A model generated the notes under the pieces. The model did no database searches, was not told the origin of the DNA, and was given only the letters and a program-made list of their open reading frames with translations. 64,000 nucleotides of DNA from Geodermatophilus telluris (GTDB lineage: Bacteria > Actinomycetota > Actinomycetes > Mycobacteriales > Geodermatophilaceae), in contig NZ_FMZF01000003.1 in assembly GCF_900102745.1 (NCBI RefSeq), positions 452,681 to 516,680 on the forward strand. Direction: 5' to 3'. Below, one piece after another: positions 59,894 through 64,000 of this stretch (position 1 is its first letter; every line of letters starts with the position of its first letter). Position numbers and translations under genes: made by a program.

Positions 59894-60820
59894 GTGCGCG
59901 AGGTCGCCGTGACCGTGCCCGGCGAGCCCCCGCTCGCCGGCACCCTCACCCTGCCCGACGCCACCGGCCCCGTCCCCGCGGTGCTGCTCGCGTCCGGCTC
60001 CGGCCCGGTCGACCGCGACTCCGACCACCCGCGGGCGCGCCTGGGCGTCACCCGCGCCCTGGCGCACGCCCTCGCCGCGGGCGGCCTGGCCTCGCTCCGC
60101 TACGACAAGCGCGGCGTCGGCGGCACCCCCGGCGACTGGCGGCGGGCCGGCCTGCACGACAACGTCGACGACCTCGCCCGGGCCCACGACCTGCTCGCCG
60201 CGCGGCCCGAGGTCGACGGCGACCGGGTGCTGCTGGCCGGCCACAGCGAGGGCGCGCTGCTCGCCGCCGCGGTGGCCGCGCGCGGCGTCCCGGTGGCCGG
60301 CGTCGTGCTGCTGTCCGCGTCGGCCACCCCCGGGGACGAGCTGCTGCGCTGGCAGGCCCGGCAGATCGGCCCGACGCTGCCCGCGCCGGTGCGCGGGCTG
60401 CTGCGCCTGCTGCGCACCGACCTGGAGGCGAGGGTCGCGGCCAACCACGAGCGGATCCGCGCCACCACGACCGACGTCGCCCGTGTCGGCGGCGTGCGGG
60501 TCAACGCGCGGTGGACCCGCGAGTTCCTCGACCACGACCCGCGGACCGACCTGGCGCGCCTGGCCGTGCCGGTGCTGGCGGTGACCGGCAGCAAGGACCT
60601 GCAGGTCCGCCCCGGCGACCTCGCGGTGGTCGCCGCGGCGGTCCCGGGGCCGGTCGAGACGCACCTGGTCCCCGACCTCACCCACACCCTGCGCCGCCAG
60701 CCGGGCCCGGCGTCGCTGCGGGCCTACCGCGGCGAGCTGCGCCGGCCCGTCGACCCGGAGGTGCTGGCGGTCGTGGTGGCCTGGTGCCGGCGGACCAGCA
60801 CCGTTCCGTTCCCGTCGTGA
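59894..60820 (+). CDS. Alpha/beta hydrolase
   Basis: A 308-residue alpha/beta-hydrolase. The nucleophile elbow is GHSEG (LLAGHSEGALLAAAVA), the oxyanion region LLASGSGPVDRDSD and the C-terminal His in PDLTHTLRR, with an acid in TGSKDLQV. The shape suggests an esterase/dienelactone-hydrolase type enzyme. GTG 59894 is two bases after the preceding stop. It is probably regulated by the HTH protein. Confidence 0.88.
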   Translation: MREVAVTVPGEPPLAGTLTLPDATGPVPAVLLASGSGPVDRDSDHPRARLGVTRALAHALAAGGLASLRYDKRGVGGTPGDWRRAGLHDNVDDLARAHDLLAARPEVDGDRVLLAGHSEGALLAAAVAARGVPVAGVVLLSASATPGDELLRWQARQIGPTLPAPVRGLLRLLRTDLEARVAANHERIRATTTDVARVGGVRVNARWTREFLDHDPRTDLARLAVPVLAVTGSKDLQVRPGDLAVVAAAVPGPVETHLVPDLTHTLRRQPGPASLRAYRGELRRPVDPEVLAVVVAWCRRTSTVPFPS

Positions 60821-60848
60821 ACGGGGCCGGAAGGGGTTCCGGGAAGTG

Positions 60849-60862
60849 CTGCAAGGTTGCAG
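60849..60862. promoter_or_regulatory. CTGCAA-GG-TTGCAG palindrome before the cupredoxin gene
   Basis: A 14-bp perfect palindrome (with GG at the centre) 61 bp upstream of the cupredoxin start, immediately before a TATCGC -10-like box. It may be an operator for a copper- or redox-sensing regulator. Confidence 0.4.
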
Positions 60863-60923
60863 TATCGCGACCCACGGGGGCCGCGGACGGAGCAGGACCC
60901 CCGTCGGCTCCGAGGAGGCCCGC

Positions 60924-61448
60924 ATGCTCCACCCCACCCGCCGCGGCGCGGCACTCGTCCTGGCCCTGGCCGTCGGCCTGCTGAGCGCCTGCTCCGGCGA
61001 CGACGGCACCGCCGACGCGGCCGCGACCACCGCGCACGCGGACGGCGAGCACTCGGAGAGCCCGTCGGCGGACGCGTCGAGCGCGGGCCCGCCGTCGGGG
61101 AGCGCCGCCGGGGGCAGCGCCGCGCCGGAGAGCGCCGCGCCCACCGGCGAGGCCGCCCCGGCCGAGGCGCAGACCCTCACCGCCACCGAGGGCGAGATGT
61201 TCATCGAGCTCTCGGCGAGCTCGCTGTCCCCCGGCGAGTACACGATCGAGGTGGTCAACGAGGGCAACGCCACCCACGACCTGGTCGTCGAGCGGGACGG
61301 CGCGGACGTCGCCGCCACCGAGACCATCGCCCCGGGCGCCTCGGCCACGCTCACGGTCACCCTCGAGGCGGGCGAGTACGTCTTCTACTGCTCCGTCGCC
61401 AACCACCGGGCGATGGGCATGGAGACCCCGGTGACGGTGAGCTCGTGA
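60924..61448 (+). CDS. Cupredoxin (plastocyanin-like) lipoprotein
   Basis: A 174-residue lipoprotein. Signal with lipobox LLSAC (Cys23), a Ser/Ala/Gly/Pro-rich linker of ~60 residues and a C-terminal cupredoxin domain. The copper ligands are visible: His in ATHDLVVE and the Cys-His-Met set in YVFYCSVANHRAMGM. It should carry electrons or bind copper at the outer membrane face. The ATG at 60924 has a GAGGAGG site. Its stop overlaps the GTG of the next gene (GTGA), so both are coupled. Confidence 0.88.
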   Translation: MLHPTRRGAALVLALAVGLLSACSGDDGTADAAATTAHADGEHSESPSADASSAGPPSGSAAGGSAAPESAAPTGEAAPAEAQTLTATEGEMFIELSASSLSPGEYTIEVVNEGNATHDLVVERDGADVAATETIAPGASATLTVTLEAGEYVFYCSVANHRAMGMETPVTVSS

Positions 61449-61864
61449 CCGGGGGCACCGCGACCCGGCCGCCACGGGCCGGCGCCGCGACCGGGGTGCT
61501 GCGGGTGGCCGGCGCGGTCCTGCTGGTCGCGATCGCCGGCATCCACGTCTACCTGTGGCAGCAGGGCTACAGCGGCATCGAGGTCATCGGCCCGGCGTTC
61601 CTGCTGCAGGCGGTGCTCGGCGCCGGGGGCGCGCTGCTGCTGCTCGTCGCGCCACCCCGCCTGCTGTCCTGGGTGGCGCTGCTGGGGGCCCTGTTCGCCG
61701 CCGGGTCGCTGGCCGCGCTGCTGCTGTCGACGACGGTCGGGCTCTTCGGGTTCGTCGAGACCACCACGGCGACGCTGTGGTGGGAGACGTTCTGGGTGGA
61801 GGTCGCCGCCGTCGTCGTGCTGGTGGCCCTGGCGGTCCTCGGCCGGGGGCGCGCCGCCCGCTGA
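61445..61864 (+). CDS. Four-helix membrane protein coupled to cupredoxin
   Basis: A 139-residue membrane protein with four predicted helices (VLRVAGAVLLVAIAGIHVYLW, VIGPAFLLQAVLGAGGALLLLVA, LLSWVALLGALFAAGSLAALLLSTT, FWVEVAAVVVLVALAVL). No recognised family. His and Trp residues in the first loop (AGIHVYLWQQGYSG) may bind copper or haem. The GTG at 61445 overlaps the cupredoxin stop. The two probably work together in an electron-transfer or copper-handling step. Confidence 0.75.
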   Translation: MTGGTATRPPRAGAATGVLRVAGAVLLVAIAGIHVYLWQQGYSGIEVIGPAFLLQAVLGAGGALLLLVAPPRLLSWVALLGALFAAGSLAALLLSTTVGLFGFVETTTATLWWETFWVEVAAVVVLVALAVLGRGRAAR

Positions 61865-61886
61865 GTGCGGGCGGCGCGCCGCTGAC

Positions 61887-61945
61887 GGCCTCCCTGCAGG
61901 ATCCCGCCGCGAGCGCGCGAGTGGCGGGGGGGCAGGGAGGTCCTC
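61887..61945. repeat. Intergenic palindromic element, family B copy 3
   Basis: A ~59-bp element beginning GGCCTCCCTGCAGGATCCCG and ending GGGGGGGCAGGGAGGTCCTC, between the converging membrane-protein gene and the TIM-barrel isomerase. It shares arms CCTCCCTGC/GCAGGGAGG with copy 1. Confidence 0.8.
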
Positions 61946-61947
61946 TC

Positions 61948-62955
61948 TCAGTTGCCCGAGGAGAAGGCCGCGTCGAAGGCGGCGGCCGGCGGGTCGAAGG
62001 CCAGCCGGCGGACGAAGGCCAGCGCTTCCGGGGCGCCGACCAGGCGGTCCATGCCGGCGTCCTCCCACTCCACCGAGATGGGCCCGTCGTAGCCGATGGT
62101 GTTCAGCATCCGGAAGCATGCCTCCCACGGGACGTCGCCGTGGCCGGTGGAGACGAAGTCCCAGCCGCGCCGCGGGTCGGCCCAGGGCAGGTGCGAGCCC
62201 ATCCGGCCGTTGCGGCCGTTGCCCACCTGGCGCTTCGCGTCCTTGCAGTCGACGTGGTAGATCCGGTCCCGGAAGTCCCAGATGAACGAGACCGGGTCGA
62301 GGTCCTGCCACACGAAGTGCGACGGGTCCCAGTTCAGCCCGAAGGCCTCCCGGTGCCCGATGGCCTCCATCGTCCGCACCGTCGTCCAGTAGTCGTAGGC
62401 GATCTCCGACGGGTGCACCTCGTGGGCGAACCGGACGCCGACCTCGTCGAAGACGTCGAGGATCGGGTTCCACCGGTCGGCGAAGTCGCGGTAGCCGTCG
62501 GCGACCATCGACTCGGGCACCGGCGGGAACATCGCGACGGTCTTCCAGATCTTCGACCCGGTGAACCCGACGACGGTCTTCACGCCCAGCTTCGCCGCGG
62601 CGCGGGCGGTCAGCTTCATCTCCTCGGCCGCGCGCTGCCGCACGCCCTCGGGGTCGCCGTCGCCCCAGACCCGCTTGTGCACGATGTCGCGGTGCCGCTC
62701 GTCGATCGGGTCGTCGCAGACGGCCTGGCCGTTGAGGTGGTTGGAGATCGCGAAGACCGACAGGCCGTACTTCTCCAGCAGCGCCTTGCGCTCAGCGACG
62801 TAGGAGTCGTCCTCCGCGGCGCGCAGCACGTCGAGGTGGTCGCCCCAGCAGGCGATCTCCAGGCCGTCGTAGCCCCACTCCGAGGCCAGCCGGCACACCT
62901 CCTCGAAGGGCAGGTCGGCCCACTGGCCGGTGAAGAGAGTGACGGGACGGGGCAT
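61948..62955 (-). CDS. Sugar-phosphate isomerase/epimerase-like TIM-barrel protein
   Basis: A 335-residue AP-endonuclease-2-fold TIM barrel of the xylose-isomerase-like group. Metal-ligand residues are plausible in [25 protein letters not shown] (Glu, His), [24 protein letters not shown] and [10 protein letters not shown]. The set matches inositol/sugar catabolic isomerases and epimerases. The gene follows a Gfo/Idh/MocA oxidoreductase by 19 bp, so a sugar or polyol catabolic operon is likely. The ATG is at 62953-62955 with AGGA ten bases upstream. Confidence 0.9.
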   Translation of the reverse strand: MPRPVTLFTGQWADLPFEEVCRLASEWGYDGLEIACWGDHLDVLRAAEDDSYVAERKALLEKYGLSVFAISNHLNGQAVCDDPIDERHRDIVHKRVWGDGDPEGVRQRAAEEMKLTARAAAKLGVKTVVGFTGSKIWKTVAMFPPVPESMVADGYRDFADRWNPILDVFDEVGVRFAHEVHPSEIAYDYWTTVRTMEAIGHREAFGLNWDPSHFVWQDLDPVSFIWDFRDRIYHVDCKDAKRQVGNGRNGRMGSHLPWADPRRGWDFVSTGHGDVPWEACFRMLNTIGYDGPISVEWEDAGMDRLVGAPEALAFVRRLAFDPPAAAFDAAFSSGN

Positions 62956-62974
62956 CAGAAGACGTCCTTTCGGC

Positions 62975-64000
62975 TCATGACGGGATCTCGGTCCAGGTCG
63001 ATCGGTCGGCGGCGCTGCGCTCGACGGCGTCGAGCACCCGCTGCACCTGCAGGCCGTCGGCGAAGGACGGCGCGGGGTCCTCGTCCCCGGCGATCGCCCT
63101 GACGAGGTCGACGACCTGGTGGGTGAAGCCGTGCTCGTAGCCCAGGCCGTGCCCGGCCGGCCACCAGGCGGCGACGTAGGGGTGCTCGGGCTCGGTGACG
63201 AGGATCCGGCGGAACCCGGCGGTCTCCGCGGGCTCCGTGCCGTCGAAGAACTCCAGGACGTTCATGTCCTCGAAGTCGAAGGCCAGGCTCCCCGCCGAGC
63301 CGTTGATCTCGATGCGGATGCCGTTCTTGCGGCCGAGCGCGAAGCGGGTGGCCTCGAAGACGCCCAGCGCCCCGCCGGTGAAGCGGCCGAGGAAGACGGC
63401 GGCGTCGTCCACGGTGACGGTGCCGGTGCCCTCGCCGCCGACGCCGGTGAGCGAGCCTGCCGAGGCCGGCAGGGGGCGCTCCCTGACGAACGTCTCCAGC
63501 ACCGCGCTGACGCCGGTCAGCTGCTGGCCGGTGACGTACTGCGTCAGGTCGACGATGTGCGCCCCGATGTCGCCGAGCGCACCCGAGCCGGCCCTGTCCT
63601 TCTCCAGCCGCCACGACATCGGCGCGGCGGGGTCGGCGATCCAGTCCTGCAGGTACTGCGCCCGCACGTGCCGGATCTCGCCCAGCCGGCCGTCGGCGAC
63701 GAGCTTGCGGGCCAGCCCGATCGCGGGCACCCGGCGGTAGGTGAAGCCGACCATCGACCGCACGCCGCGGGCCGCGGCCTTGGCGGCGGCCTCGGCCATC
63801 GCCTCGGCCTCGGCGACGGAGTTGGCCAGCGGCTTCTCGCAGAGCACGTGCTTGCCGGCCTCGAGAGCGGCGACGGCGATCTCGGCGTGGGTGTCGCCGG
63901 GGGTGCAGACGTCGACCAGGTCGACGTCGTCGCGCTCGACGACGCGGCGCCAGTCGGTCTCGGTGGACGACCAGCCCAGCGTGCCGGCGGCCGCGGCCAC
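62975..64000 (-). CDS. Gfo/Idh/MocA-family oxidoreductase (5' end outside window)
   Basis: The C-terminal 341 residues of an NAD(P)-dependent dehydrogenase. Present: [36 protein letters not shown], the catalytic Lys in the EKP motif, and the C-terminal substrate domain ([56 protein letters not shown]). The N-terminal Rossmann GxGxxG lies to the right of the edge. Family members oxidise or epimerise inositols and sugars. It precedes the TIM-barrel isomerase in the same operon (19 bp). Confidence 0.88.
   Translation of the reverse strand: MAAAAGTLGWSSTETDWRRVVERDDVDLVDVCTPGDTHAEIAVAALEAGKHVLCEKPLANSVAEAEAMAEAAAKAAARGVRSMVGFTYRRVPAIGLARKLVADGRLGEIRHVRAQYLQDWIADPAAPMSWRLEKDRAGSGALGDIGAHIVDLTQYVTGQQLTGVSAVLETFVRERPLPASAGSLTGVGGEGTGTVTVDDAAVFLGRFTGGALGVFEATRFALGRKNGIRIEINGSAGSLAFDFEDMNVLEFFDGTEPAETAGFRRILVTEPEHPYVAAWWPAGHGLGYEHGFTHQVVDLVRAIAGDEDPAPSFADGLQVQRVLDAVERSAADRSTWTEIPS

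Overview
The window is 64 kb of very GC-rich chromosomal DNA with dense coding, many GTG starts, GTGA/ATGA stop-start overlaps and several apparently leaderless starts (a TAnnnT -10 box 7-8 nt before the start codon). The protein families are actinobacterial: a mycothiol-type DinB protein, DUF2332, DUF6308, DUF6318, three DUF1206 proteins and an RsbQ/RsbP-type stress pair. The overall look fits the Geodermatophilaceae (Blastococcus, Geodermatophilus, Modestobacter). The family assignment is inference and I cannot name a species. No rRNA, tRNA, IS element, CRISPR array or phage module was seen.

Layout. 0-3 kb: a truncated enoyl-CoA hydratase copy runs off the left edge and abuts a GAF-GGDEF diguanylate cyclase, followed by a formamidase operon (fmdB-fmdA). 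3-7 kb: glyoxalase-fold protein, beta-propeller lipoprotein, acyl-CoA synthetase and an NTF2-like protein. 7-9.6 kb: an unknown protein behind a perfect 14-bp palindrome, then a Fic AMP-transferase with inhibitory helix. 9.8-16 kb: SWIM-SNF2 helicase, two small coupled genes, DUF2332 and the intact enoyl-CoA hydratase. 16-25 kb: a second propeller lipoprotein, luciferase-like monooxygenase, SGNH hydrolase, DinB protein, small secreted proteins, a PIN-domain remnant, DUF1810 and a CPWA-type glutathionyl-hydroquinone-reductase-like protein. 25-29 kb: a secreted Val/Pro heptad-repeat protein, AlaX, a glutamine amidotransferase-like protein and an ABM-like protein.

29-36 kb: two coupled acyl-CoA dehydrogenases, the rsbQ-rsbP-like stress pair, a mini zinc ribbon and a secreted Asp-rich calcium-loop protein. 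36-42 kb: HelR/HelD-type RNA polymerase recycling helicase, a CYP152-type P450 peroxygenase, and a protein fusing a macro-like domain to a SIR2 NADase-like domain (the best candidate here for an uncharacterised defence or NAD-signalling factor). 42-47 kb: three tandem DUF1206 membrane proteins, then a thiolase and ketoacyl reductase. 47-54 kb: STAS anti-anti-sigma factor, small proteins, a sacsin-like ATPase and aldehyde dehydrogenase. 54-61 kb: MFS transporter divergent from a GlxA regulator, DEAD-box helicase, an HTH regulator divergent from a small protein plus hydrolase. 61-64 kb: a cupredoxin lipoprotein with its membrane partner, and a sugar/inositol-type isomerase plus a Gfo/Idh/MocA oxidoreductase that runs off the right edge.

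How it fits together. Lipid and acyl-CoA metabolism recurs (acyl-CoA ligase, hydratase, dehydrogenase pair, thiolase, reductase, P450 peroxygenase, aldehyde dehydrogenase), but as scattered short operons rather than one pathway. Stress signalling is represented by RsbQ/RsbP, a STAS protein, a GGDEF protein and HelR. Two families of palindromic intergenic repeats were found by eye: a hairpin built on CGTGCTCTGCCC (three copies) and a ~58-bp element at three separate convergent gene junctions. Both look like recurrent bidirectional terminators. A ~220-bp direct repeat of the enoyl-CoA hydratase gene, 15.6 kb apart, marks a past duplication or an assembly edge.
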